This document shows, in pieces, positions 1 to 8,535 of a stretch of DNA of 64,000 nucleotides. Below the pieces are notes generated by a model. The model had not been told where the DNA came from and did not search any database. It saw only the letters and a program-made list of their open reading frames with translations. Positions within the stretch are counted from its first letter, which is position 1; the number at the start of each line of letters is the position of its first letter. The position numbers and the translations under genes were made by a program. The DNA is from Fen-1258 sp947085815 (GTDB lineage: Bacteria > Bacteroidota > Ignavibacteria > Ignavibacteriales > Melioribacteraceae), in contig CAMTXU010000003.1 in the NCBI GenBank assembly GCA_947085815.1, forward strand, positions 235,927 through 299,926, given 5' to 3'.

Positions 1-126
1 TCCGGTGGTAATAACAGTCGGCTCCCAGCCGAATCTGCTCATATATTTTGTGAATTTAAGTGTACGCTGAACACCGCTTAAGCCAAGCGGCGGATAGTAG
101 TATGCAATAACAAGGACTTTGAACAT
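1..126 (-). CDS. Glycosyltransferase family 4 protein, N-terminal fragment
   Basis: The frame starts at an ATG at position 126 and runs off the left edge, giving 42 residues. It begins MFKVLVIAYYYPPLG and continues with GVQRTLKF and WEPTVIT. This is the usual N-terminal pattern of GT-B glycosyltransferases of family 4: a first Rossmann beta strand, a PP(x)GG/S loop, then a helix with an R-x-xKF motif. The donor and acceptor cannot be told because the C-terminal nucleotide-sugar domain lies outside the window. Cell-surface polysaccharide synthesis is the usual role of the family. No clear ribosome site is visible in front of this ATG. Confidence 0.75.
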   Translation of the reverse strand, partial: MFKVLVIAYYYPPLGLSGVQRTLKFTKYMSRFGWEPTVITTG

Positions 127-362
127 AATCCAGTATCTATTATTTATTAGTAAACATATATTTAACGGCGTTGTCTGTAAGCGGCCGCCCAAAACAGCAA
201 TGCAGCTTATAAAACTAATGCCGATAATTATTTATTAATTCATTTTGTTAACTACATTTAAAGAGCAACTAACTTTTACAACTTAACTTTATAACCAAAC
301 AAGTGCCGCAATGTTTAAAGCTGTCGGTCTTGAAAAACGGTTAGGTTTTTTGTGCTTCAATT

Positions 363-1211
363 TTATATTCCAATAACTCGCATAAATAGAAATATTATTA
401 GTCCAATTGTCGCTCCTAAATAAATCCATCGAATATATTTTCGTCCTTCTTCACTTTTAGAATTCAATAATCTCAACGATGAATAAGCAATTGATATATC
501 CATTATTCCGATGGGTATCAAATAAATAATTGAGAACCAATTTAATATGAATGGAATAGATGTAAGCAAAAGAACAGTGACGAAAATGTAACCGCTTAAA
601 TTAAGAGCTACTTGTTTCCCATATCTTATTGCAATGGAATTTGAATTTATAAGAAGATCACCTTGCATATCCATTGCATCAGCAGCAATTTCTTCTCCTA
701 AATCTATTAACGCAGCAATTAAACCAAAAAACAAGACTGTTTTATTAAAGGGTAATCCAACAGTTGCACCGCCATAAATAAATGTCATCCCTACTGAAAA
801 ACTAACCATCAAATTGCCAAGAAATCCACTCTTCTTAAAATAACGGTTATAAAGAAACCCTATAATTGTCAAACCAATTGAAATTAAAAGTACTGTAACA
901 TCAATAAAATAACTGATGAATAGTCCAGCGAATAATAAAAGCATTGAAAAGTATAAAGCTTCGGAAGGTGATACAAGGTTTGAAGGAATTGGTCGATCAG
1001 GTGCATTTACTTTATCTGTCTCAACATCTAAATAATCGTTTAATACCAAAATTGAAGCGGAAATGAAAAACACCGACGAAAAACCAGAAATTGTTACAAA
1101 AACTGATGCAAATTCATCTAGCGCAACCAATTGACCCATTACAACGCAAACTCCGGCAGAGAGTGGAAGTTCGAAGCGTAATAATCTAACAAGCCCTTTA
1201 ATTTTCTTCAT
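363..1211 (-). CDS. UbiA-family prenyltransferase
   Basis: Integral membrane protein of about 282 residues with many hydrophobic segments. The first aspartate-rich motif, NDYLDVETDKVNAPDRP, binds the Mg-diphosphate of the prenyl donor. The second, DLGEEIAADAMDMQGD, matches the second UbiA Asp motif. The family attaches prenyl chains to aromatic rings or to glycerol phosphate. The 'APDRPIPS' stretch resembles geranylgeranylglycerol-phosphate and (bacterio)chlorophyll synthase branches more than UbiA itself, but the acceptor is not determinable. I start at the ATG at 1211, which has GGA about 8 bases ahead, rather than at an in-frame TTG at 1235. It lies 58 bases after the metallo-beta-lactamase gene on the same strand. 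Confidence 0.85.
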   Translation of the reverse strand: MKKIKGLVRLLRFELPLSAGVCVVMGQLVALDEFASVFVTISGFSSVFFISASILVLNDYLDVETDKVNAPDRPIPSNLVSPSEALYFSMLLLFAGLFISYFIDVTVLLISIGLTIIGFLYNRYFKKSGFLGNLMVSFSVGMTFIYGGATVGLPFNKTVLFFGLIAALIDLGEEIAADAMDMQGDLLINSNSIAIRYGKQVALNLSGYIFVTVLLLTSIPFILNWFSIIYLIPIGIMDISIAYSSLRLLNSKSEEGRKYIRWIYLGATIGLIIFLFMRVIGI

Positions 1212-1269
1212 AATATTCCAACGCTTATCAAACAAAAGAACAACCTAACTATTATTAGGTTATTGAGTA

Positions 1270-2013
1270 TTACATTTTTAATGATAATTCTAAGGTATGT
1301 TTTAGCAATTCAAGTCCTCCAAATCGTCCGTGACCAGGTATAACGATTTGTGCATCTTTGTATTTGTTCAATACTTTTCTAATTGTATCCAGATAGAGGT
1401 TTACATCTCCATCAACTGTGTTTCCTAATGTCTTGGATTGAACCTCTTTAGCCATGCAACCAGCAAATAATATTTTTTCAAAAGGAATCCAAACAACAAT
1501 GTTATCTATTGAGTGCGCTGGTCCCATATAATTGCAGTATATATAATCATCACCCAATGATAATATTAAAGAGTCCTTGAACCCTATTACTGGAGAGAGA
1601 ACATCCTTCGATTTTGCTATTTGAATTGTTATTTCGTTCGCATAAGATTTTACACCAATGCTATTTAGATATTGCAGTCCTCCCATGCAGTCCTCATGCC
1701 AATGATTTGGTACAAACTGAGTCACTTTAGCTTTTAAAGTAGTATTAATCCAGGTTACTAAAGTTTTTGTTAGTGAATCTGTAACCGGTGTATCAAATAA
1801 TATTGCTTCTCCATTAACAGTATAAATTAATCCGTTTGAGGGATATCTCCCAAATTTTGGTGTAGTTGCATAAGAAACATGCACATAAGCATTGTTCGAA
1901 AGCTTTATGATCTCAATATCATCAGAAATCTTAACGGATTTATAATGCTCTTGTGAATAAGAAGAGTTAAAGAATAGAAGAACTCCAAAAATTATGAGCA
2001 TTATTTTGTTCAT
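1270..2013 (-). CDS. Subclass B1 metallo-beta-lactamase-like protein
   Basis: A 247-residue secreted protein with signal peptide MNKIMLIIFGVLLFFNSSYS, so it should act in the periplasm. The B1 active-site set is complete: H104-x-H106-x-D108 in NHWHEDCMGG, H167 in GPAHSIDN, C186 with K189 in FAGCMAKE, N198 in TLGNTVDGD, and H228 in IPGHGR. The Cys ligand plus CMxK and GNxxDxD pattern is specific to B1 enzymes, which hydrolyse penicillins, cephalosporins and carbapenems with two zinc ions. Other fold members such as glyoxalase II lack this pattern. No mobile element or integron feature flanks it, so it looks like a resident chromosomal gene. Actual beta-lactam hydrolysis is inferred from residues only. 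Confidence 0.88.
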   Translation of the reverse strand: MNKIMLIIFGVLLFFNSSYSQEHYKSVKISDDIEIIKLSNNAYVHVSYATTPKFGRYPSNGLIYTVNGEAILFDTPVTDSLTKTLVTWINTTLKAKVTQFVPNHWHEDCMGGLQYLNSIGVKSYANEITIQIAKSKDVLSPVIGFKDSLILSLGDDYIYCNYMGPAHSIDNIVVWIPFEKILFAGCMAKEVQSKTLGNTVDGDVNLYLDTIRKVLNKYKDAQIVIPGHGRFGGLELLKHTLELSLKM

Positions 2014-2126
2014 AGTAAAAACCTGTTCTTAATATTTTTATTGAAAACTGAAAAGAACCTTACATCATGTTAAAATGAAGATACTAACTGATCTTAAAAA
2101 CAAAAAATTTGAGATTCTTCTCTAAA

Positions 2127-2145
2127 GGAGTCCATAGGACACTCC
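2127..2145 (-). terminator. Weak hairpin downstream of guaB
   Basis: Minus strand: GGAG...CTCC arms with an inner TCC/GGA pairing around a TAT loop, followed by TTTAG. It lies about 20 bases after the guaB stop. The bulged stem and short T run make it a weak terminator candidate. Confidence 0.35.
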
Positions 2146-2163
2146 GTTCAGAATTAAAAGTAA

Positions 2164-3642
2164 TTACGATTTCTTCGTCATCTGATAATTCGGGGCTTCT
2201 TCCGTTATCAAAACATCATGAGGATGACTTTCACGTAAACCGGCATTCGATATTTTGACAAATTTTGATTTTGTCTTTAAGTCGGAGATAGTCTTAGCGC
2301 CGCAGTAACCCATTGCTGCGCGTAGTCCGCCAACGAACTGATAGATTGTATCTGACAATGCACCTTTGAAAGGAACCCGTCCTTCAATTCCTTCCGGAAC
2401 TAATTTTTTAATATCTGCTTCAACATCCTGAAAGTAACGATCGCTGCTTCCCTGTTTCATTGCACCAAGCGAACCCATTCCGCGGTAAACTTTAAAACTT
2501 CTCCCTTCAAATAAAACTTTTTCACCTGGAGTTTCATCTACGCCTGCGAGCATTCCGCCCATCATTACGGTATCAGCGCCGGCGGCAATAGCTTTTGCAA
2601 CATCTCCCGTCTGCTTAATTCCTCCATCGGAAATGACGGGAATATTTTTCCCTCTTAATGCATGTGCAACTTCCATGACGGCACTTATTTGTGGAACCCC
2701 AACTCCAGCAATTACACGAGTTGTACAAATTGAACCGGCTCCAATTCCAACCTTTACGGCATTTACGCCGCAGTTTACCAGTTCTAATGCCGCTTCTTTT
2801 GTTACGATGTTACCGGCGACAAGCTGAACATTTTTAAATTTCTTTCTTATCTCTTTCACAGTTTTTAATACACCTTCGGAATGACCATGCGCAGTATCAA
2901 GAACTATCACATCTGCATGAGCCGCAACCAAAGCCTCAACTCGCTTGATCGTATCGGCAGTGACTCCAACACCGGCACCCACACGCAATCTTCCAAATTC
3001 ATCCTTACAAGCGTTAGGGAAAGTCTTCTTCTTCATGATGTCTTTGTAAGTAATCAATCCCTTGATAATTCCTCTCCTATCTACCACAGGAAGTTTTTCA
3101 ATTCTGAACTTATGTAAAATCTTTTCCGCTTCATGAAGAGTTGTACCGAGAGGCGCGGTTACTAAATTTTCTTTTGTCATAAGTTGGCTTACTAGTTTGC
3201 TGCTATTCCGCTCAAATCTTAGATCGCGGTTAGTAAGAATACCGACTAGTTTTCCATTAGCATCTACAACCGGAATTCCCGAAATATGATACTTCGACAT
3301 TAGTTCCTCAGCATCCCCTATCGTTTTCTCAGGAGTAAGAGTGATGGGATTAACGATCACTCCGCTCTCGGATCGTTTTACTTTATCAACCTCACCGGCT
3401 TGTTTTTCGATTGACATATTTTTATGAATAATGCCGATACCGCCTTGAGCAGCCATAGCTATTGCCATCTGAGATTCAGTTACAGTATCCATAGCCGCTG
3501 AGAGAAAGGGAATGTTCAACTTTATCTCATGAGTTAAGTATGATGAAATGTTTGTCTGACGGGGCAGGACAGTCGAGCGGGCAGGCACAAGAAGTATATC
3601 GTCAAAAGTTAATCCTTCAAATTCAATTTTTGGTCTTGCCAT
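2164..3642 (-). CDS. guaB: Inosine-5'-monophosphate dehydrogenase
   Basis: Oxidises IMP to XMP with NAD+, the first committed step of GMP synthesis in the cytoplasm. The 492-residue chain starts MARPKIEFEGLTFDDILL, typical for GuaB. It has a TIM barrel interrupted by two CBS domains at roughly residues 95-210, and the catalytic-Cys loop GIGAGSICTTR. The ATG at 3642 is preceded by AGAGAGG at ideal spacing. An in-frame upstream Met at 3675 would add 11 residues starting inside the leader and is not chosen. A strong intrinsic terminator lies just 21 bases upstream of the start codon, which leaves almost no room for a promoter and suggests control by attenuation (see the leader entries). Confidence 0.97.
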   Translation of the reverse strand: MARPKIEFEGLTFDDILLVPARSTVLPRQTNISSYLTHEIKLNIPFLSAAMDTVTESQMAIAMAAQGGIGIIHKNMSIEKQAGEVDKVKRSESGVIVNPITLTPEKTIGDAEELMSKYHISGIPVVDANGKLVGILTNRDLRFERNSSKLVSQLMTKENLVTAPLGTTLHEAEKILHKFRIEKLPVVDRRGIIKGLITYKDIMKKKTFPNACKDEFGRLRVGAGVGVTADTIKRVEALVAAHADVIVLDTAHGHSEGVLKTVKEIRKKFKNVQLVAGNIVTKEAALELVNCGVNAVKVGIGAGSICTTRVIAGVGVPQISAVMEVAHALRGKNIPVISDGGIKQTGDVAKAIAAGADTVMMGGMLAGVDETPGEKVLFEGRSFKVYRGMGSLGAMKQGSSDRYFQDVEADIKKLVPEGIEGRVPFKGALSDTIYQFVGGLRAAMGYCGAKTISDLKTKSKFVKISNAGLRESHPHDVLITEEAPNYQMTKKS

Positions 3643-3663
3643 TTTAAGCCTCTCTTTATATAC

Positions 3664-3687
3664 AAAAAAGACCACTCAACGTGGTCT
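3664..3687 (-). terminator. Intrinsic terminator/attenuator in the guaB leader
   Basis: Minus-strand hairpin AGACCAC-GTTGA-GTGGTCT, a perfect 7-bp stem (81-87 paired with 69-75 of the 36xx block), followed by TTTTT. It sits between a small ORF whose stop codon is 6 bases upstream and the guaB start 21 bases downstream. Transcription arriving from the leader must read through it to express guaB. Confidence 0.8.
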
Positions 3688-3692
3688 CCGTT

Positions 3693-3806
3693 TTAGTCAA
3701 ACGTAGGGCAACCGGTTATCTCTTCACAGATTACTTGTGTATCCATCTCATTATCTCCTAGAAAACTCTCTATGATGAAATAAGCTGTGCCGGTGATTTT
3801 TTTCAT
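3693..3806 (-). CDS. Candidate 37-residue leader peptide/small ORF ahead of guaB
   Basis: ATG at 3806 to TAA at 3693, beginning MKKITGTAYFIIE and ending EEITGCPTFD. A second in-frame ATG inside it has an AGGAG 8 bases ahead and would give a 17-residue version beginning MDTQVICEE. I recognise no family. The stop codon is 6 bases before the terminator hairpin, so a ribosome finishing this ORF would cover the 5' arm of the hairpin. That geometry is like leader peptides that control attenuation (compare pyrBI), but there is no run of one regulatory codon. It may instead be an independent small protein with its own terminator. Confidence 0.45.
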   Translation of the reverse strand: MKKITGTAYFIIESFLGDNEMDTQVICEEITGCPTFD

Positions 3807-3933
3807 ACTAATTTTTCTAAACTTTGTCATAAAAATAGTAAAAGTGAATCTGAAAACAACATTGGAATATCAGAATCCATTAGTGTCTTAACTTCTCCTA
3901 TATATGAAGTCATGATATTTTTGACTCTTAGAT

Positions 3934-4578
3934 CTAATCAATAATAGGATCTTCATCTTCACCGGATTCAAAATTATTCATCACTTTTATAATTAAGTCC
4001 GATTCAAAACCGCGAGAGCTAAGAAACGAAAAGATTTTCGCCCTCATTTTTTTCTTATCGGTTCCTTTTCTCTCCAACACCGATTTTTTTCTCTTGGCTA
4101 ATTCGAGTGCCTGCTCATAACTCAAATCTGAATCGATACCTAGTAAAAGATTTTCGATAATCTTTCTGTCTATTCCCTTCTTGAACAATTCTGATTTTAT
4201 TTTGTTATGACCGATCTTCTTTTTAACCGATCTCTCTTCCAAGTAGGCTATCGCGAACTGCTCGTCATTCAATAAGTCTTTTTCTGTTAGCTCAGCAAGA
4301 ACTTTCTCAATAATTCCTTTAGGAATATTTTTCTTAATGAGTTTAGTTCTTAATTCGGAAGTAGAATGGTGCCTTCTACCAAGTAATCTGTAAGCCGAAT
4401 CTTTAGTCTTTAGAAATATACTTTCCGCAATTAACCGATCATATTTTTTTTCATCAATCTTATCATTCTCTCTAAGACCGTTATCAATAACAGTTCGGTA
4501 ATCTAGAGTAACGGGCTCGCTCTCATCAAAACAAACTAAAACATTACTTCCCTTACGAAGAAGCGCTGTGATGATCAT
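3934..4578 (-). CDS. recX: Regulatory protein RecX
   Basis: A 214-residue, highly charged helical protein. The central part holds the three-helix RecX repeats, for example SAYRLLGRRHHSTSELRTKL, LNDEQFAIAYLEERSVKKKIG and a C-terminal KRKKSVLER...AKIFSFLSSRGFESDLI repeat. RecX binds RecA filaments and modulates strand exchange. It starts 4 bases after the recA stop, so it is almost certainly co-transcribed with recA, the commonest arrangement for this gene. The length is slightly above E. coli RecX (166) and in the normal range of larger family members. No LexA-type operator is visible close to recA or recX. Confidence 0.93.
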   Translation of the reverse strand: MIITALLRKGSNVLVCFDESEPVTLDYRTVIDNGLRENDKIDEKKYDRLIAESIFLKTKDSAYRLLGRRHHSTSELRTKLIKKNIPKGIIEKVLAELTEKDLLNDEQFAIAYLEERSVKKKIGHNKIKSELFKKGIDRKIIENLLLGIDSDLSYEQALELAKRKKSVLERKGTDKKKMRAKIFSFLSSRGFESDLIIKVMNNFESGEDEDPIID

Positions 4579-4581
4579 CTA

Positions 4582-5640
4582 TTATTTTTTCTTTGATTTT
4601 GTTTCCGGTTCTTCTTTTTCTTTAACTGCCTTGGGTTGATCTTCCTTTACCATACCAAGAGCAATCTTAACATCTTTTTCAAGTGACGAAAACAGTTCCT
4701 GATCTTCCAACATTTTCGACTTCAATTGCTCGCGTCCCTGATACCTGTTTTCTTTATATGTAAACCAAGAACCGCTTTTGTTCAATAGATTTTTCTCCGA
4801 GGCAAGATCAATTATCTCTCCGGCTTTGCTGATTCCTTCATTGTAGAGAATATCAAACTCAACCTCTTTGAACGGAGGTGCGACTTTACTTTTTACAATT
4901 TTCACTTTAGTTCTGTTACCAAAAACATTTTGTCCATCCTTAAGCGCTCCAACTCTTCTGATATCTAAACGAACAGAAGCGTAAAACTTGAGTGCGTTAC
5001 CACCGGTTGTTGTTTCCGGATTTCCGAACATAACACCAATTTTGCTTCTTAACTGATTAGTAAAGATGACGCATGTTTTAGACTTGCTAATCGCACCCGT
5101 CAATTTACGTAGCGCTTGAGACATCAATCGAGCTTGCATAGCCATTTGAGGATCGCCCATATCTCCTTCTATTTCTGAACGAGGAACTAAAGCTGCAACA
5201 GAATCAATTACAATTATATCAAGAGCATTACTTCGAACAAGAGTATCTACAATTTCGAGTGCTTGTTCGCCAAAGTCCGGTTGTGAAAGAAGCAGATTTT
5301 TTGTGTCAACGTTCAAACGTTTCGCGTAATTCAAATCCATTGCGTGTTCGGCATCAATAAATGCAGCCAGTCCGCCGGCTTTTTGCGCCTCAGCAATGAT
5401 ATGTAAACACAAAGTAGTTTTGCCCGATGACTCCGGTCCATAAATCTCAACAATTCTTCCGCGCGGAACACCGCCAATACCCAATGCAAAATCCAAAGTA
5501 AGTGAACCGGTGGAAATCGATTCAACGGCGTTGATAACACCATCGCCCAATTTCATAATGGTTCCTTTACCGTAAGTTTTATCAATACTGGCTATTGTAT
5601 CTTCCAGAATTTTCAGTCTGGTGTCTTTATCGGTAGCCAT
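4582..5640 (-). CDS. recA: Recombinase RecA
   Basis: The 352-residue DNA strand-exchange ATPase of homologous recombination and SOS induction. The Walker A motif GPESSGKTTL is near residue 70, Walker B VIDSVAALVP near 145, the L1/L2 DNA-binding loops follow (GDPQMAMQARLMSQALR and TNQLRSKIGVMFGNPETTTGG), and the C-terminus is acidic and lysine-rich. GGAGG-like sequence precedes the ATG. It is internal to a purC-to-recX gene run, 11 bases after thpR. That makes expression at least partly dependent on an upstream housekeeping promoter; no internal SOS box is evident. Confidence 0.98.
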   Translation of the reverse strand: MATDKDTRLKILEDTIASIDKTYGKGTIMKLGDGVINAVESISTGSLTLDFALGIGGVPRGRIVEIYGPESSGKTTLCLHIIAEAQKAGGLAAFIDAEHAMDLNYAKRLNVDTKNLLLSQPDFGEQALEIVDTLVRSNALDIIVIDSVAALVPRSEIEGDMGDPQMAMQARLMSQALRKLTGAISKSKTCVIFTNQLRSKIGVMFGNPETTTGGNALKFYASVRLDIRRVGALKDGQNVFGNRTKVKIVKSKVAPPFKEVEFDILYNEGISKAGEIIDLASEKNLLNKSGSWFTYKENRYQGREQLKSKMLEDQELFSSLEKDVKIALGMVKEDQPKAVKEKEEPETKSKKK

Positions 5641-5651
5641 TTTATCCTCCG

Positions 5652-6209
5652 TTAGTTTTTCAAATAAATATTTTTTAATGATCTATACACCGATCCGTTC
5701 TTCGTTAGCATACTTTCATAAAGGGTTATTTTACTCGCCGTAAAAGCAATTTCGGGAAGATTTACCTTAGTCAAAGATACAATTTTTTCGGAATCTTCAT
5801 GCCCTCTGAATCTAAGTAAAGTTACATGCGAATTAAATTCCTTTTTTTCTTTTTCAAATCCGAATTCTGCAAATGAGGATTCAACTTCATTAACGAGCCG
5901 TATCAGCCTATCATTCTCTTTTAGACCGATCCACAAAATTTTAAACTCATTTCTCCTCTTGAAAATTCCGAACTCGCTAAAAGTTAATTTCATACTCTCA
6001 TTGTTACCGGCGATTTTTTCTAAAGCTTGAGAATACGATCCAATCGATTCCGAATTAATGTCTCCAAGAAATTTTAGAGTGAGATGCAGTTTTTCTTTCC
6101 CTTCCCATCTCACATTTTCGAGGGAGCCAATATTTTCATCTCTAATTTTAAGAATGCTGTTGATTGCCTTATCCGGTATTTCTAAAGCAACGAAAGCTCT
6201 AATCTTCAT
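5652..6209 (-). CDS. thpR: RNA 2',3'-cyclic phosphodiesterase (LigT/ThpR)
   Basis: The 185-residue two-histidine phosphoesterase has the paired HxTx motifs LHLTLKFLG (about residue 45) and HVTLLRF (about 130). The family opens 2',3'-cyclic phosphates on RNA and can ligate 2'-5' linkages in vitro. I use the ATG at 6209 (MKIRAFVALEIPD), which is the conserved family N-terminus, rather than a TTG 12 bases upstream. The gene overlaps the end of cinA by about 11 bases, so translation is probably coupled. A cinA-thpR-recA order is common in bacteria. Confidence 0.92.
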   Translation of the reverse strand: MKIRAFVALEIPDKAINSILKIRDENIGSLENVRWEGKEKLHLTLKFLGDINSESIGSYSQALEKIAGNNESMKLTFSEFGIFKRRNEFKILWIGLKENDRLIRLVNEVESSFAEFGFEKEKKEFNSHVTLLRFRGHEDSEKIVSLTKVNLPEIAFTASKITLYESMLTKNGSVYRSLKNIYLKN

Positions 6210-7452
6210 TCGAAATCCCAAGAAGATTTTTTCTAAGCATTTCCAATGCAGCCTGAGATGTACGATCCTTGTTCAACAGTCTATCATCGCCAAATCTAAA
6301 TTCTTTTGCTGTACAAATATTGGAATCACAAATTCCTATGTACACAAGTCCAACAGGTTTATTCTCGGATCCGCCGGTTGGTCCCATTATTCCGGTTGCT
6401 GAAAGACCTATATCTGAACCGCTGATTGCTTTAACACCTTCGGCAAGTTGTCTAGCCACCTCAAGACTTACCGCACCGTTTTTCTGAATGCAATCTTCAT
6501 CTACATGAAGCAGTTCAACTTTGGCTGCGTTGCTGTACGCTACAATTCCCCTCTCAAGGAATTGACTGCTGCCGCTGATATTTGTTAGGCGGGAGTTAAT
6601 CAAACCTCCTGTGCATGATTCCGCAACGGCTATTTTCAAACCGCGGTCTATCAATATTTTTGCTATTACACTTTCGAGAGTATCATCGTTTTTACCGTAG
6701 ATGAATCTTCCCACTTTTGCTCTAATTTTCTGTTCAATTTCATCCTGTTTATTTACGGCTTCTTTTTCGGTTGAGCATTCGACCGTTATACGCATTTTAA
6801 CACCGAATTGATTTGGAAGAAAAGCCAATTTTGCTCCTTGAAGAAGTTCGTCAACATCACCAAGACTATCGTATAGCATTGATTCAGGAATTCCGGTGGA
6901 GAGTAGATTATTTGTTACGATAAAAGTTTTCCTTTCAAGCTGCTCTTCTATTTTTGGCAATACAAACCTCTCCATCATATTTATCATTTCGTAAGGGACA
7001 CCCGGCATTGAAACAAATATTTTTCCCTTCTTCTCAATCCAATTTCCAGGAGCCGTACCTCTGGAATTTCTGATTGGAGTAGCGATTTTAGGAATGAGAG
7101 CTTGACTTCGGTTTATATCGCTAAGAACTCGTCCTCGCGCCTCAAAAAACTTTTTTATATCGTTAAGCACCTCTTCATTTTCTATCAATTCGGAATTGAA
7201 GAATTGAACGACACATTTTCTTGTAACATCATCATGTGTAGGTCCAAGTCCGCCGGTAACAATTACCAAATCATTGGCTGTAAATGCACGTTTAAATTCT
7301 TCCATAATAATTTTTTCATCATCCGGAACAACGCTGGTAGAAGTTATTCTGACCTGAAGATTTGTTAGTTTCTCACCTATGAACGCTGCGTTTGTATTAA
7401 GTGTCTGCCCGATTAATATTTCATCACCAATGGTAATTATGTGTGCTTTCAT
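6199..7452 (-). CDS. cinA: CinA: competence/damage-inducible protein, nicotinamide-nucleotide amidase
   Basis: A 417-residue two-domain protein. Residues 1 to about 170 form the MoCF-like (COG1058) domain with GDEILIGQTLNTN and VTGGLGPTHDD, and a linking KH-like segment follows. Residues about 255-415 form the PncC domain, with ESCTGGLINSRLTNISGSS and SATGIMGPTGGSE. The C-terminal domain deamidates NMN to NaMN in pyridine nucleotide salvage; the N-terminal domain hydrolyses ADP-ribose in characterised homologues. Both domains appear intact. It lies between pgpA and thpR in the recA operon. Confidence 0.95.
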   Translation of the reverse strand: MKAHIITIGDEILIGQTLNTNAAFIGEKLTNLQVRITSTSVVPDDEKIIMEEFKRAFTANDLVIVTGGLGPTHDDVTRKCVVQFFNSELIENEEVLNDIKKFFEARGRVLSDINRSQALIPKIATPIRNSRGTAPGNWIEKKGKIFVSMPGVPYEMINMMERFVLPKIEEQLERKTFIVTNNLLSTGIPESMLYDSLGDVDELLQGAKLAFLPNQFGVKMRITVECSTEKEAVNKQDEIEQKIRAKVGRFIYGKNDDTLESVIAKILIDRGLKIAVAESCTGGLINSRLTNISGSSQFLERGIVAYSNAAKVELLHVDEDCIQKNGAVSLEVARQLAEGVKAISGSDIGLSATGIMGPTGGSENKPVGLVYIGICDSNICTAKEFRFGDDRLLNKDRTSQAALEMLRKNLLGISNED

Positions 7453-7465
7453 TTATTTGCTTCGT

Positions 7466-7930
7466 TTATTTTAATATCATGTTGAATAGATAAATAGTTA
7501 GTTGGATAGAAATGAAGGAGTAGATTCCCGCCATTACATCATCGAGAATGACACCCCATCCTCCCTTAATATCTTCAAGTTTACGAGCCGGGAACGGTTT
7601 AATAATATCCATCGCACGCCAAATTATAAAAGCAAGAATTATCCACCATATTTTTTTAGGAAGCAGTAACAAGGTTATCCACATTCCGATAACCTCATCT
7701 ATTGTACATTCCTTTGGGTCCTTTCCGTAAATCAATTCAAATTTATCCGCTATTGGAACACCTACCAAAATGAAGAAAGAGATCATAAATATCATAAGAG
7801 ATGGATTTTCAAATCCGGGAATAAGATAAATGACCAGCGCTGCCAAACTTCCCCACGTGCCGGAGGCAAAATGAATATATCCGGTATATAATCCGGAGCC
7901 GAGAAGTTTCTCTAAAAAATTAATTTTCAC
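7466..7930 (-). CDS. pgpA: Phosphatidylglycerophosphatase A
   Basis: A 154-residue integral membrane protein that dephosphorylates phosphatidylglycerol phosphate to phosphatidylglycerol. Visible family signatures are GTWGSLAAL near residue 25, CTIDEVIGMWITL near 77 (E and D ligands), and GGWGVILDDVMAGIYS near 125. Three to four hydrophobic segments are present. The start overlaps the end of pgsA by 11 bases, so the enzymes making PGP and converting it to PG are encoded in tandem and probably translationally coupled. Confidence 0.93.
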   Translation of the reverse strand: MKINFLEKLLGSGLYTGYIHFASGTWGSLAALVIYLIPGFENPSLMIFMISFFILVGVPIADKFELIYGKDPKECTIDEVIGMWITLLLLPKKIWWIILAFIIWRAMDIIKPFPARKLEDIKGGWGVILDDVMAGIYSFISIQLTIYLFNMILK

Positions 7931-8516
7931 CTTTGATCATCTTTTTTATTAAAAAACGGTTACCATAGATGTAAGTAAATCCAGTAATAACGGTTAAGAT
8001 TGTAACTATCAACATGGCGTAATAAATGCCGATGGGATTAAAAAGAAAATTTAGTATGCTTCCATAATCACTCTTCAACCCGTTAAAAGTTTTTAGAGTA
8101 TATATCAAGAGTAAGTAGTAGAGAAACAACATCTGCATAAATGTCTTCAACTGCGCAGAACGGGATGTTGTAAAAGATATTTTTCTGTAATCAGCGTAAA
8201 CCCGTATAAGTGTAACAACTAAATCACGAATGATTATAAGCAAAACCATCCATAGCGGCAGCACTCCAATTATAACAAAAGCCATAAATGCGGTAGAAGT
8301 TAAGATTTTATCCGCGAGCGGATCCATAAATTTACCCCACTCGGTGATGTAATTAAATTTTCGAGCAAGCCAGCCGTCATACCAATCAGTAATTGCTGCA
8401 ATTATATACACAAGAGAAGATATTTGGATTAGCCAAGGTTCACCGGTAAGAAACAGTACCAGAAAAACCGGAGTAAGAATTATTCTCAATATTGTCAGCT
8501 GATTTGGGAGAACCAT
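7920..8516 (-). CDS. pgsA: CDP-diacylglycerol-glycerol-3-phosphate 3-phosphatidyltransferase
   Basis: The 198-residue membrane enzyme makes phosphatidylglycerol phosphate from CDP-diacylglycerol and glycerol-3-phosphate. The CDP-alcohol phosphotransferase signature D-x2-DG-x2-AR-x8-G-x3-D-x3-D is complete, from TDWYDGWLARKF to GKFMDPLADK, at about residues 41-70. Start MVLPNQLTILRIILTP is the typical PgsA N-terminus. It is followed directly by pgpA, which supports the PG assignment over other members of the family such as PssA. Confidence 0.95.
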   Translation of the reverse strand: MVLPNQLTILRIILTPVFLVLFLTGEPWLIQISSLVYIIAAITDWYDGWLARKFNYITEWGKFMDPLADKILTSTAFMAFVIIGVLPLWMVLLIIIRDLVVTLIRVYADYRKISFTTSRSAQLKTFMQMLFLYYLLLIYTLKTFNGLKSDYGSILNFLFNPIGIYYAMLIVTILTVITGFTYIYGNRFLIKKMIKGEN

Positions 8517-8535
8517 AATGTAAGTTTTTTTTCCT

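Noticed and set aside
2633..3117. Plus-strand open frames opposite guaB
   Set aside because: They lie wholly inside guaB on the other strand, have no ribosome sites and no recognisable domains.
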